Origin: Vibrio coralliirubri
GTDB taxonomy: Bacteria > Pseudomonadota > Gammaproteobacteria > Enterobacterales > Vibrionaceae
Reading direction: 5' to 3'
DNA: 64,000 bases
Assembly: GCF_024347375.1 (NCBI RefSeq)
Contig: NZ_AP025470.1
Span: 1,426,001 to 1,490,000, forward strand
The translations under genes and the position numbers were made by a program. Positions 6,833-15,500 of this stretch are shown in pieces (the stretch's first letter is position 1; each line of letters starts with the position of its first letter). The notes beneath the pieces are model-generated. The model was not told the DNA's origin and searched no databases. It saw only the letters and a program-made list of their open reading frames with translations.

Positions 6833-7492
6833 ATGATGTTACATGCTCACGAAAATACCCTACATATTACCCACCTCAGTAACCACGCGGTTAAGGAGTT
6901 GTCACCTTCATTCTCTAAGCTACCAAGCACAGAGCATGCGGATGGCCAGTTCCGATTGAGAAGGTACTCAGTGGTTGAATTCAGTAATGGACAAGTCGTT
7001 GAGCTAGACAAACATAACTTTGTTCAGTCTGAAGACATTAATCACTTTCAAGGTGACGTTGTTCGCCAGTTCGAGCCGATTGAAGCACAAATCCTAAGCA
7101 GCGAAGGCATGCAAGAGATGTGTGAACTGTTTATTGAAACTAACGGGCTTGAAGACGGACAAGAAATCGAAATCCATCAGATCCGTATCGCTGCAATTTT
7201 TGAAGAAACTCAGGTTGCACCGGAAGGTGTTCACCAAGATGGTTTTGACCACATCGCGATCATTGGTGTTACTCGCCACAACATCGTTGGTGGTGAAGTG
7301 ATGCTGTATCAAGATAGCCACGAAGCACCATTCTTTAGAAAAGTGTTAGGCGATGGTGAAGTGGCAATGCTTGCTGATAGTAAGCTCTGGCACAATGCAC
7401 AACCGATTCGTACCATAGACCACGGCGAGATGGGCTACATGGATGTGTTTGTTCTAACGGCTAAGGATGCGCGCAATGTCCTTCACTCTTAA
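6833..7492 (+). CDS. 2OG-Fe(II) dioxygenase family protein (PF10014 type), 219 aa
   Basis: Members of this family are non-heme iron, 2-oxoglutarate-dependent oxygenases; characterised relatives hydroxylate free amino acids. The sequence shows the facial-triad pattern APEGVHQDGFDH (His134, Asp136) and the distal His187 in KLWHNAQPI, with Arg193 following as a candidate 2-oxoglutarate anchor. Length is normal for the family. ATG at 6833, or the next ATG at 6836, follows AAGGAG. The downstream NifS-like gene begins before this one stops (17-bp overlap), so the two form an operon and probably act on the same amino-acid substrate, which cannot be told from the sequence. Soluble, cytoplasmic. Confidence 0.8.
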   Translation: MMLHAHENTLHITHLSNHAVKELSPSFSKLPSTEHADGQFRLRRYSVVEFSNGQVVELDKHNFVQSEDINHFQGDVVRQFEPIEAQILSSEGMQEMCELFIETNGLEDGQEIEIHQIRIAAIFEETQVAPEGVHQDGFDHIAIIGVTRHNIVGGEVMLYQDSHEAPFFRKVLGDGEVAMLADSKLWHNAQPIRTIDHGEMGYMDVFVLTAKDARNVLHS

Positions 7493-8711
7493 TGATGTGC
7501 GCCAACAGTTTAGCGCGTTAGGCCAATATCATAATGGCAAGCCAGTCACTTTCTTTGATGGGCCGGGCGGATCTCAGGTGCCTGAGAATGTTTTAGCATC
7601 AATGACCGAATACCTAGGGCATTTCAATTCAAACCTAGGCGGGCACTATTTTTCTAGCCAAAAGACCACAAGCTTAATGCAGCAAGCGCGAGAAGCGGCG
7701 CAAGCACTGCTTAATGCGGAGTCTTCTGGCAACGTTGTGTTCGGCGCTAACATGACATCGCTGACCTTCCAACTGAGCCGAGCGATCAGCCGAGATTGGA
7801 AAGAGGGCGATGAAGTTATCGTCACGGCGTTAGATCATTATTCGAATGTATCGAGCTGGCAGCAAGCGGCAGATGACAAAGGCGCGATCGTTCGCCAAGT
7901 TCGTGTCGATGAATCAGATTGCAGCCTAGACATGGCGCACTTTGAGTCTTTGCTGAACGAGAAAACCAAACTTGTCGCGGTGACGTTTGCTTCGAACACG
8001 ACGGGCTCGATTGTCGATATGGCGAAAGTTATTGAACTTGCACATCAGCATGGTGCGCAGGTTTATGTCGATGCCGTGCATTACGCGCCACACCACTTGA
8101 TTGATGTTCAACAACTGAATTGTGATTTCTTAGCGTGTTCAGCTTATAAGTTCTTCGGCCCGCATGTGGGCATTGCTTATATTGCACCTCAATGGCTACA
8201 CACGTTAAAGCCTTACAAGGTTGAGCCAGCGACAAACATTGGCCCAGGCCGTTTTGAAACAGGTACGCAAAGCTTTGAAGGCCTTGCCGGTGTGATTGCA
8301 GCAGTAGATTACTTGGCGCAGTTTGGTGAGCCAACCGATTCATTGCGTTCTCGTTTAGAGCAAAGCTACGTGCTTTATAATAAGCATGAAAGCCAACTGA
8401 GTGAGTACTTCCTGAAACGCTTGTCTGATCTTGAAGGGGCAAAACTTTACGGGAAAACAGAGTTTGACTCGAATCTAAGAACGCCAACCTTTGCGGTTAC
8501 CTTTGAAAACCATTCTCCAGAGTTCATCGCTAAGAAGTTAGGTGAGCATAATATCTGTGTGTGGAATGGTCACTTCTACGCATTAGGGTTGGTGAAGCAG
8601 TTGGGTATTGAAGAGCAGGGCGTGGTGCGTATTGGTTGTATGCATTACAACTCTATTGAAGAGATCGACTTGCTGTTTAATGTGCTTGAAGGGATCTTGC
8701 GAAGCCACTAG
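7476..8711 (+). CDS. Class V aminotransferase, cysteine desulfurase-like (VC1184 subfamily)
   Basis: This is a PLP-dependent NifS/SufS-fold protein of about 411 aa. Visible active-site elements are His121 in ALDHYSNVSSW, Asp199 in VDAVHYAPH and the Schiff-base lysine Lys225 in SAYKFFGPH. The segment equivalent to the SufS catalytic-cysteine loop (V-R-T-G-H-H-C-A) reads ICVWNGHFYALG, with Tyr in place of Cys. A classical persulfide-forming cysteine desulfurase is therefore unlikely. The start is ATG 7476, eight bases after AAGGA, rather than the ATG at 7467 that overlaps that ribosome binding site. It overlaps the dioxygenase gene by 17 bp. The reaction is unknown; amino-acid elimination or transamination with the dioxygenase product is possible. 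Confidence 0.8.
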   Translation: MSFTLNDVRQQFSALGQYHNGKPVTFFDGPGGSQVPENVLASMTEYLGHFNSNLGGHYFSSQKTTSLMQQAREAAQALLNAESSGNVVFGANMTSLTFQLSRAISRDWKEGDEVIVTALDHYSNVSSWQQAADDKGAIVRQVRVDESDCSLDMAHFESLLNEKTKLVAVTFASNTTGSIVDMAKVIELAHQHGAQVYVDAVHYAPHHLIDVQQLNCDFLACSAYKFFGPHVGIAYIAPQWLHTLKPYKVEPATNIGPGRFETGTQSFEGLAGVIAAVDYLAQFGEPTDSLRSRLEQSYVLYNKHESQLSEYFLKRLSDLEGAKLYGKTEFDSNLRTPTFAVTFENHSPEFIAKKLGEHNICVWNGHFYALGLVKQLGIEEQGVVRIGCMHYNSIEEIDLLFNVLEGILRSH

Positions 8712-8760
8712 CAGAAGTAATTAGCAAGAAGCCACTAGCACTTAATAGCGACAGAATTAG

Positions 8761-8810
8761 AAAAGAGCATGCTTCTCTCAATAATATTGAGGTGGAAGTA
8801 TGCTCTTTTT
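8761..8810. terminator. Bidirectional terminator hairpin
   Basis: AAAAGAGCAT pairs with ATGCTCTTTTT across an inner stem CTCAAT/ATTGAG. It has A-rich and T-rich flanks and lies between convergent genes. Confidence 0.85.
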
Positions 8811-8844
8811 GTTTCATGAACTTATATCTGTTTAGTAAAGTCTA

Positions 8845-9516
8845 CTAAGACAGCTGCTTAACCAGAGCTGCACCTACTGCGTGTGCGCTGGTTGGGTTTT
8901 GGCCTGTAATCACTCGCTCATCAACAATCACAAGTTCTTGCCAAGGTTGAACCTTGTTGAAACGCGCAGCGCTGCGAGCAAGCGACTCTTCCAGTAGGAA
9001 TGGAATGTCGTTGATGGTGCCAAAGTCGATCTCTTCTTCACGTGTAAAACCAGTTACCGATTTAGAGCTTAGTAGCTTCTCGCCGTTGCTCAGAACAATC
9101 GGAAGGAGCGCCGCAGGGCCATGACATACTGACGCAATCACACCACCATCTTCGTAATGCTTAGCCGCAATAGCAGCGAATTGCTCATTGGTTGCTAGGT
9201 CTGAAAGCAAACCGAATCCACCTGGGTAGAAGATAGCATCGTAGCTTTCTGCATTAATTTGGCTTACCGGAATCGTATTGTTGATGCGGTTCTGGAAATC
9301 ATCATCAGCCAAGATCTCGGCGTTTACTGAATCCCCTTCAATATCGGTTCCGTACAATGGGCCTTTACCACCCTTGATAGAAGCGATGTCGTACTCAAAA
9401 CCCGCAGCAATGATCTCTTTGAGAGCATGAGTCAGTTCAGGCGCGTAAGTCCCGTTCGCTTGGTCTGTATCGCCTAGTGTTGCGTGGTTAGTTACAGGTA
9501 TTAGTATTTTTTTCAT
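8845..9516 (-). CDS. DJ-1/PfpI-family protein (type 1 glutamine amidotransferase-like)
   Basis: This 223-aa protein of the DJ-1/Hsp31 group has the nucleophile-elbow cysteine Cys131 in ASVCHGPAAL and an N-terminal acidic residue near Glu27 (APELTH). YDAIFYPGGFG and the ending TGQNPTSAHAVG are typical of Hsp31-like proteins, which act as glyoxalase III, chaperone or deglycase; which activity applies here is not visible. No signal peptide, so cytoplasmic. It is divergent from the LysR gene at 9751 with a 234-bp spacer, the classical layout in which the LysR protein controls its neighbour, possibly in response to carbonyl or oxidative stress (inference). Confidence 0.85.
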   Translation of the reverse strand: MKKILIPVTNHATLGDTDQANGTYAPELTHALKEIIAAGFEYDIASIKGGKGPLYGTDIEGDSVNAEILADDDFQNRINNTIPVSQINAESYDAIFYPGGFGLLSDLATNEQFAAIAAKHYEDGGVIASVCHGPAALLPIVLSNGEKLLSSKSVTGFTREEEIDFGTINDIPFLLEESLARSAARFNKVQPWQELVIVDERVITGQNPTSAHAVGAALVKQLS

Positions 9517-9750
9517 GATTCGTCCCTTTGAGCACGTTTGTTGGGGTTCAGCGTCGTTGTTGAGACATCCGCGTTTATAAGACAGACATCCGGTTTTATT
9601 AATAGAGATACCGCTGTTTCGTTACCTGTAATATTAGTAGTAAACCATTTGAGTGATAATATGCCGAATAGACAAAACATTATTGCTATATAGCAATAGT
9701 CGAATGAGAATTAATCGGATGTGAATTCGTTAGATGTAAACAGGTGAAGT

Positions 9751-10635
9751 ATGGACAGCTTTGAAGGGATTAATGAGTTTGTTGCGGTAGCCGAGTGTCA
9801 CGGCTTTTCTGCAGCAGCAAAACAACTGGGCTGCAGTACCAGTCATGTCAGTCGCCAAGTTTCAAGGTTAGAAGAGAGAGTGGGTGTGGCGTTGCTTGCA
9901 CGCTCTACACGAATGGTAAGCCTGACCGAATCGGGTCACACCTATTATCAGCAGTGCAAAGACTTAGTAATAGGGCTTCAGCAAGCGAACGAGCAAGTGA
10001 CTTCTCAACAAACTCAGCTTAGCGGTACTTTGCGTGTGAGTGCCGCAGGTGCGTTTGCCGAGAATTATGTTGCGGCGGCGTTGATGGAGTTTGCCAAAGA
10101 TCATCCTGAGCTCACCATCGAAATGAACTTCAATACTAAGATGGTTAACTTCATCGAAGATGGTATCGACTTCGCGATTCGTTATGGTCGATTGGACGAT
10201 TCAGGTTTGGTGGCAAGAAAGCTCGTCGATCGCCCGATGGCGGCCGCAGCCAGTAAAGACTATATAGAACAATTTGGTACGCCCACTCATCCTGAGCAGT
10301 TAAAAATGCACAGCTGTATTATCGCTAACAGTGATCAGTGGCTATTCGAGAAAGAGGGCAAACCGTTAAATGCAGTGCGAGTGCACGGGCGCTGGCGCAG
10401 TAACAATTCGAGCGCAGTACTGAAAGCATGTGAAGAGGGGCTTGGTGTTGTCTACCTACCCAAAAGTAGTTTCAATGGCGACCTAACCAATGGAAAGCTT
10501 GTCCCGGTGCTTGAAGAGTATTGGGGAGCAGGAACCAGCAGTTGGGTCGTATATCAAAACCGCCGTTTTTTACCCCAGAGAGCACGGTTGGCGATCGACT
10601 TCTTAGTCGCTTATTTTTCGGATTGGAATGAATAA
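9751..10635 (+). CDS. LysR-family transcriptional regulator (294 aa)
   Basis: An N-terminal winged helix-turn-helix lies at about residues 3-62 (FVAVAECHGFSAAAKQLGCS, then THVSRQVSRLEERVGVALLARST), followed by a substrate-binding domain from about 90 to 290 (GTLRVSAAGAF...). Length is normal for the family. ATG at 9751 follows AGGTGAAGT. The regulator lies head to head with the DJ-1/PfpI gene, its probable target, and probably represses itself, as many LysR proteins do. The effector is unknown. The N-terminal FVAVAECHGFSAAAKQL resembles the CrgA/DhcR-type LysR group that often controls oxidoreductases. Confidence 0.9.
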   Translation: MDSFEGINEFVAVAECHGFSAAAKQLGCSTSHVSRQVSRLEERVGVALLARSTRMVSLTESGHTYYQQCKDLVIGLQQANEQVTSQQTQLSGTLRVSAAGAFAENYVAAALMEFAKDHPELTIEMNFNTKMVNFIEDGIDFAIRYGRLDDSGLVARKLVDRPMAAAASKDYIEQFGTPTHPEQLKMHSCIIANSDQWLFEKEGKPLNAVRVHGRWRSNNSSAVLKACEEGLGVVYLPKSSFNGDLTNGKLVPVLEEYWGAGTSSWVVYQNRRFLPQRARLAIDFLVAYFSDWNE

Positions 10636-10985
10636 TCGACTAGGTTTCAAGCGAACAGCCAACAAGATAAAAGTGAATAATGAACGGGTTTGAAAAGAGT
10701 TGTGATTAGCGCTAGCTACCTAAGTTAACGCCCAAAACAGAAAAGCTAATACTTACATAGATATACGTTATCTTTTTTTGTTTTTTGACGCGCGTAATAG
10801 GATTGAGAGACTTGTCTACTTTTGATAACTGGTGTTAGCGATTGAATTGTAGAGAAGCCCGCAACAGTACGATATACTAGATACCATATTAATGTCCCTA
10901 ACGCGTGATAGATTCTGTGGAAGCGTTGGCAGGATGTGTTGTTATGCTCCAGTTTATGAAGTGTAGCTAGAGTGCGGAGTTGGCA
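10636..10985. other. Intergenic region, nothing identified
   Basis: 350 bp between the LysR gene and the PAS-GGDEF gene. It has a poly-T stretch near 10775 but no convincing hairpin, repeat or small gene. It presumably carries the promoter of the diguanylate cyclase. GGAG at 10976-10979 is that gene's ribosome binding site. Confidence 0.4.
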
Positions 10986-12236
10986 ATGTCTTCAATAAAT
11001 TTCGAATCCACGTACGGTGTAATAACTATTCAAGATATGAATGTAGTTAGTGTTGACGCTAACTATGCTCGCATCTATGGATACCAATCGCCCGAAGAAC
11101 TACTTTCTAATATCGATAGCTTTCTAGATTTAATCTCAGAAGATTATCATGTTCTCGCCTATCAAAATTACCTTGAAACGGTCAGTGGTCAACGCGACCC
11201 TCAGGTTCACACCTATACCAATGTTGATCGAAATGGCAGAGAGTTCACCGTGTTTTCTATCGACCATGTGACGGAGTGGCAGGGAAGACCTGCACTGCAA
11301 GTCACGGTGATCGATCTTTCTCCTGCGATTCAGCTGCAAAATGCGGTGCGTGAGCAAGATAAGATGTATCACGACATGATCATGCAATCTGGGCAGGGCA
11401 TCTTAGTTCACCGAGATTTCAAACCGCTGATGGTTAATCAATCTTGGGTCAACATGCAAGGCGCTGCCTCCATCGAGCAAGTATTAGAGTTGGACTCTAT
11501 CCTTGAACTGGTACCAAAACAGAATACCGATGGTATCAGCAAGCACTATCACGCGATCGTGTCGGGTGAGTTGTCAGGTACTAGTACCGTGGTTGAAAAC
11601 ATTGGCTTTGACGGCGTTCATCGGTTCTTCAATATTTACGACAATGCGATTACTTGGAAAGGTCAGCCAGCGGTTCAGGTTGTGCTCGAAGATGTGACGC
11701 AAAAGGTGATGTTGGAAAAGCAACTGGTTCACCAAGCGAACTACGATGAAATGACCGACTTACTTAACCGCAGAGCGATTTATGAGTGGTTGAGAGAGCA
11801 CATGTCCTCTAACAACTACCTTGTATGTATGCTGCTGGATATCGATGATTTTAAGTCGATTAATGACACTTACGGTCATATGGTTGGTGATGAGGTTATT
11901 TGTGCTTTGGCTAATATTACCAAGCGCAATGCCGAGAAAGTCGGTGGAGTCGCAGGCCGTTGGGGTGGTGAAGAGTTCATTATATTTATCCCAAATGCGT
12001 CTCTTGAAACAGCACACGAGGTGTCAGAAGGAGTTCGCCAACAGTTCCATCAAGTCGAGTTCAAAATCGATGAACAGATTCGATTTAATTCGAGTGTCAG
12101 TATCGGAATCAGTGATAGCCGAGCCTGTGAAGACGGTGTCACGATTGATGCACTCGTGAATTTAACCGATCAGTCTCTCTATCGTGCGAAAGCCAAAGGT
12201 AAGAATTGTGTAGACGGAGATGTGGTTGCGCTTTAA
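10986..12236 (+). CDS. Diguanylate cyclase with two PAS domains
   Basis: The protein makes c-di-GMP from two GTP. Two PAS-type sensor regions lie at about residues 8-110 and 120-240, with repeated TVIDLSPAIQLQ / VVLEDVTQKVMLEKQL linker helices. A GGDEF domain follows at about 250-415 with LLDIDDFKSINDTYGHMVGD and the catalytic GRWGGEEF. The inhibitory RxxD motif five residues before GGEEF is absent (KVGG), so allosteric product inhibition through that site is unlikely. There are no transmembrane segments, so it is a cytoplasmic sensor. The start is ATG 10986, six bases after GGAG; the in-frame TTG at 10980 directly abuts the ribosome binding site. The signal is unknown. Confidence 0.9.
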   Translation: MSSINFESTYGVITIQDMNVVSVDANYARIYGYQSPEELLSNIDSFLDLISEDYHVLAYQNYLETVSGQRDPQVHTYTNVDRNGREFTVFSIDHVTEWQGRPALQVTVIDLSPAIQLQNAVREQDKMYHDMIMQSGQGILVHRDFKPLMVNQSWVNMQGAASIEQVLELDSILELVPKQNTDGISKHYHAIVSGELSGTSTVVENIGFDGVHRFFNIYDNAITWKGQPAVQVVLEDVTQKVMLEKQLVHQANYDEMTDLLNRRAIYEWLREHMSSNNYLVCMLLDIDDFKSINDTYGHMVGDEVICALANITKRNAEKVGGVAGRWGGEEFIIFIPNASLETAHEVSEGVRQQFHQVEFKIDEQIRFNSSVSIGISDSRACEDGVTIDALVNLTDQSLYRAKAKGKNCVDGDVVAL

Positions 12237-12280
12237 CGCTTATAACCGTTATCCAATGGCCAATAGAATCGACAACGAAA

Positions 12281-12313
12281 AATGCCCTCAAGTCATCACT
12301 TGAGGGCATTTTA
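12281..12313. terminator. Bidirectional terminator hairpin
   Basis: TGCCCTCAAGT / ACTTGAGGGCA with a 4-nt loop and a T-rich tail. It lies between the convergent diguanylate cyclase and DUF2797 genes. Confidence 0.9.
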
Positions 12314-12369
12314 GTTTTTGGCTATTCACTGAACGCTTCTCACTATGAGAAACGCTTAAGTTCTACAAA

Positions 12370-13194
12370 TTATGCAGATACTTCCACTTCGTAAGAACCA
12401 AATTTACGGATGTTAATCACACCAGTATCTAGGATAAGGTATTGGCCTTTAATGCCTTGAAGTACGCCAGTCACCTCAGGGTTCTTATCAAAGTTGTGTG
12501 ACACAATCTTCACTGGGTGTTGCTCAACTGGGTAGCTCAGTGAAGTGATATTTTCGCTCAGAATCTCGATTGCATCGTCACCAAACTTTGCTCTGATCTC
12601 TTGGATTTTATCCTCAACCAATGGCAACAGTTCTTTGGCTTTTTCTACCAACTCCATATCGCCGCCGTCGCCTTTAAGCAGCGTGCGCCAGTTGGTTTTG
12701 TCAGCAATGTGCTTTGCTAACTCAACTTCGATCAGGCCAGAAATCTGACGTGTTTTTACCTTCAAGATAGGCAAACCCTGAGTCGCGCCTTGGTCAATCC
12801 AACGGGTAGGGATTTGAGTATGACGAGTGATACCCACCTTTAGGCTTGATGTGTTCGATAGGTAAACGAAATGATCAACCATGCAGTTCTCTTCGCCCCA
12901 TTGAGGCTCACGACAAGTGCCTTCATCGTAGTGGCAAGTCTCTGGTTTCATGATGCACATGTCGCAGCTTGCTAGCTTTTTCATGCACACAAAGCAGTGG
13001 CCTTGAGAGTAGCTTTTCTTGGTTTTCTTACCACACGAACAACAAAAAATATTGCCGGTATGGGTAAGGTTGATGGTTTTACCAATCAGAGGGTTTAGCT
13101 CTACAAACTCTTCACCTACAGGTAAACGGTAAGTAACCGCACCATCAAGGGAAGCACTCATCTTCTTGAGTGTTCCTTTTGCTAATAAAGACAT
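12370..13194 (-). CDS. DUF2797 family protein (zinc-binding, GIY-YIG-like)
   Basis: A 274-aa protein. An N-terminal cysteine-rich region (residues about 50-103) holds at least four metal-ligand pairs: FCCSCGKK, HCFVCMKK, CDMCIMK and ETCHYDEGTC. It is followed by FVYLSNTSSLKVGITR (about 109-125), which resembles the start of a GIY-YIG fold. The C-terminal part has no recognised motif. The family is conserved across gamma-proteobacteria with unknown function; the metal cluster plus GIY-YIG-like segment suggests nucleic-acid binding (inference). The start is the ATG at 13194, with only a weak ribosome binding site. It is monocistronic, convergent with the upstream cyclase gene. Confidence 0.8.
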   Translation of the reverse strand: MSLLAKGTLKKMSASLDGAVTYRLPVGEEFVELNPLIGKTINLTHTGNIFCCSCGKKTKKSYSQGHCFVCMKKLASCDMCIMKPETCHYDEGTCREPQWGEENCMVDHFVYLSNTSSLKVGITRHTQIPTRWIDQGATQGLPILKVKTRQISGLIEVELAKHIADKTNWRTLLKGDGGDMELVEKAKELLPLVEDKIQEIRAKFGDDAIEILSENITSLSYPVEQHPVKIVSHNFDKNPEVTGVLQGIKGQYLILDTGVINIRKFGSYEVEVSA

Positions 13195-13496
13195 GACATT
13201 ACTCGTAGTATTTTGATTATTATTTCGTCCACTCGCTCGCCTTGTGAACAGGCGATACGGTTAACGATGATTTGCGATGAGTATAACAAATAGAGTCTGC
13301 TTTTATACGCAATATTGCTCGATTATTGCGATGGATAATTGATGGTAAACACTCAGTTTAAATTATGGTATGACATTTTGTTCAGGCGTGATATAACGCT
13401 TTTAAGTGGATTATTGGCATCAATATCACTAATCCACTCAGGTTGTTTTTTATCATGAAATCCCAACGATAGGGACCTTAAGCCGGAAGCTTAGAC
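13195..13496. other. Divergent promoter region, no gene seen
   Basis: About 300 bp between the divergently read DUF2797 and membrane diguanylate cyclase genes. AT-rich. No operator or hairpin stands out. Confidence 0.4.
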
Positions 13497-14792
13497 GTGA
13501 AGTGGATCCATAAGATTGTTATCTTTTTAGTTATCGCAACACTTGCCATTGTGCAGTATTACCGTGTGAGCGGAAATCGTGTGATAACGGCAATTACCCC
13601 TGACAAATATGAATTTATCGCGACCAGCGATCAAGTTGATAGGGGAGTCAGTACGTCCCAGTTATCCTATGAAAATGGACAGTACATTCTCGATTGTGAA
13701 CTTAAAGAATCTGAGTATCCTTGGCCTTACTGTGGGCTGTCGATTCGTATCAACCGAGACATCACCGCGGGTCTTGACCTTTCTCAGTACCACACCTTTA
13801 GAGTGAACATTGATTACCATGCGGAAGCTGACTCTAGTGGCCGTTTGAGAACCTACCTACGTAACTACAACCCTGCTTATTCGGTGCCTGATAACGAGTA
13901 CACACATAAGTACAACGGGATGGAATTTTCTCCAGGAATCGATGGTGGTGTGATTGAGATTCCGATCAAAAACCTGCAAGTGATGACATGGTGGCTGGCT
14001 GATAACGACATTGCGTTAGAGCATTCGGCCCCTGAATTTTCGAATGTGAATATGGTTGAGTTTGCTACTGCGTCTGGGGCGAAACTCGGTCACCACAGAA
14101 TCGTCATCCGCAGTATTGAGTTCGAAGGTTCGTATATCACCGCAGAAAGCTTGTTCATGATCCTACTGTTTGTGTGGGTGGGCACGGGCACCGTATTCTT
14201 GCTGTCGGAGTTAAACCGCTCAAGAAAACGCATGGTGATCGCAGAGAAAAGACATCATCACTTAAAGAACGTCAATCGCGCACTGAGAGAACAGAATTTT
14301 GAGTTTTCAGAGATGGCCCATCGTGATGAGTTAACCGGAATACTAAACCGCCACGCGATTCGTGATTGGTTGAAAATGCAGTCACAGTATGTGAAGCAAG
14401 GGCATGGCAAGCTGGGTATGTTGTATCTCGATATCGACTACTTCAAGAGCGTGAATGACAAGTACGGGCACCAAATGGGTGACCATATTCTACGTGAGTT
14501 CAGCATGGTGGTGGGCAGTTCGATCAGCGCTACCGACAAGTTGGTGAGATGGGGTGGTGAAGAGTTCATTGTTTTTTGCCCTGAGACTGATCTTGGCGAA
14601 GCACAAAGAAAGGCCGAGAAAATTCGACTTTTAGTCAGCCAACACCTTTGGGTTCATGGCGATCCACTGACATGCAGTATTGGTGCTGCCGAGATGAAGC
14701 AAGAGCGAGTGACAGAGACCATTGCTCGCGCTGATGAAGCTTTATATCAAGCGAAGCATTCAGGTCGAAATCAGGTGATCTTGAGTCACTAA
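13497..14792 (+). CDS. Membrane-anchored diguanylate cyclase (431 aa)
   Basis: GTG start at 13497. A membrane helix at about residues 5-24 leads into a periplasmic sensor region of roughly 190 residues, a second helix at about 218-238 (LFMILLFVWVGTGTVFLL), a short coiled coil (KRHHHLKNVNRALREQN) and a GGDEF domain (about 272-430). LYLDIDYFKSVNDKYGH and the catalytic RWGGEEFIVF are intact. The inhibitory site reads SATD where RxxD is usual, so its arginine is missing. The periplasmic part resembles a sugar-binding-like beta-sandwich by its pattern, but I cannot name its ligand. It is the second cyclase within 3 kb. Confidence 0.9.
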   Translation: MKWIHKIVIFLVIATLAIVQYYRVSGNRVITAITPDKYEFIATSDQVDRGVSTSQLSYENGQYILDCELKESEYPWPYCGLSIRINRDITAGLDLSQYHTFRVNIDYHAEADSSGRLRTYLRNYNPAYSVPDNEYTHKYNGMEFSPGIDGGVIEIPIKNLQVMTWWLADNDIALEHSAPEFSNVNMVEFATASGAKLGHHRIVIRSIEFEGSYITAESLFMILLFVWVGTGTVFLLSELNRSRKRMVIAEKRHHHLKNVNRALREQNFEFSEMAHRDELTGILNRHAIRDWLKMQSQYVKQGHGKLGMLYLDIDYFKSVNDKYGHQMGDHILREFSMVVGSSISATDKLVRWGGEEFIVFCPETDLGEAQRKAEKIRLLVSQHLWVHGDPLTCSIGAAEMKQERVTETIARADEALYQAKHSGRNQVILSH

Positions 14793-14820
14793 TCTGAAAA
14801 TTGTTTTGATTAGTTTATAA

Positions 14821-14853
14821 GCCACACGTGCATATGTGACGTGTGGCGTTTTT
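14821..14853 (+). terminator. Terminator of the membrane diguanylate cyclase gene
   Basis: GCCACACGT / ACGTGTGGC followed by GTTTTTAT, 28 bp after the stop codon. Confidence 0.85.
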
Positions 14854-14915
14854 ATGGCTGCTCGATGAGTTTACCCTCTAGAGCCTTTGTTGGTTTGCTT
14901 GGATAAAGTATAAAA

Positions 14916-15266
14916 ATGATCTCATTGTTCTTTAAATGTCTGCTGGGTGCCGCGGCGGTTTTGTTGATTGCGCTGTTGTCGAAGAGTAAGAGCTTCTACA
15001 TCTCTGGTTTAGTGCCGCTGTTTCCGACCTTTGCTCTGATTGCTCACTACATTGTCGGCACGGAACAAACCATGGTCGAGTTGCGTACTACCGCACTGTT
15101 TGGCCTGTTTTCGCTTGTGCCATACGCCGCTTATCTTGGTGCAGTGTACGTGTTCAGTTATCGCTATAACTTGGTGTCGACGCTCTCGTTAGCGACCTTA
15201 GTGTGGGTGTTGTGTGCTTCGATGTTGCTGCTAGGTTGGACGCGTTTAGTACCAAGCGCAATTTAA
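14916..15266 (+). CDS. glpM: GlpM family membrane protein
   Basis: A 116-aa integral membrane protein with four hydrophobic helices. The block SKSKSFYISGLVPLFPTFALIAHYIVG matches the signature of E. coli/Pseudomonas GlpM very closely (written here in part: FYISGLVPLFPTFALIAHY). GlpM was named from alginate production in a Pseudomonas glp cluster; its molecular role is not established. Length is normal. It is a single gene with its own spacer from the cyclase terminator. The start ATG (14916) has only a weak upstream AAAGTATAAAA. Confidence 0.85.
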   Translation: MISLFFKCLLGAAAVLLIALLSKSKSFYISGLVPLFPTFALIAHYIVGTEQTMVELRTTALFGLFSLVPYAAYLGAVYVFSYRYNLVSTLSLATLVWVLCASMLLLGWTRLVPSAI

Positions 15267-15375
15267 TGCTGTTGTTCTGAAGAGAGATGAGTTGCTTGCT
15301 TTAGCCAATAGCCAATAGCCAAAAACAAAAAAGGTGGCGCGGGGCCACCAAAAGGGAAAAGCGTTTCTTGTTTTT

Positions 15376-15424
15376 ATGTGCCCGTTCAGTTGACTGATAG
15401 ATTCAAACTGAGCGGGCATTTTTG
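15376..15424. terminator. Hairpin terminator between glpM and the DASS transporter
   Basis: TGCCCGTTCAG / CTGAGCGGGCA with T-runs on both sides. It can serve both convergent genes. A smaller hairpin GGTGGC..GCCACC lies just to the left at 15331-15350. Confidence 0.8.
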
Positions 15425-15500
15425 TACTGGTTGAACCGGGGGAAGTTCAACCAGTTTAGGGGAGCATTCCTCTAAGCATGCGCTTATAGAACGTTAGTGT

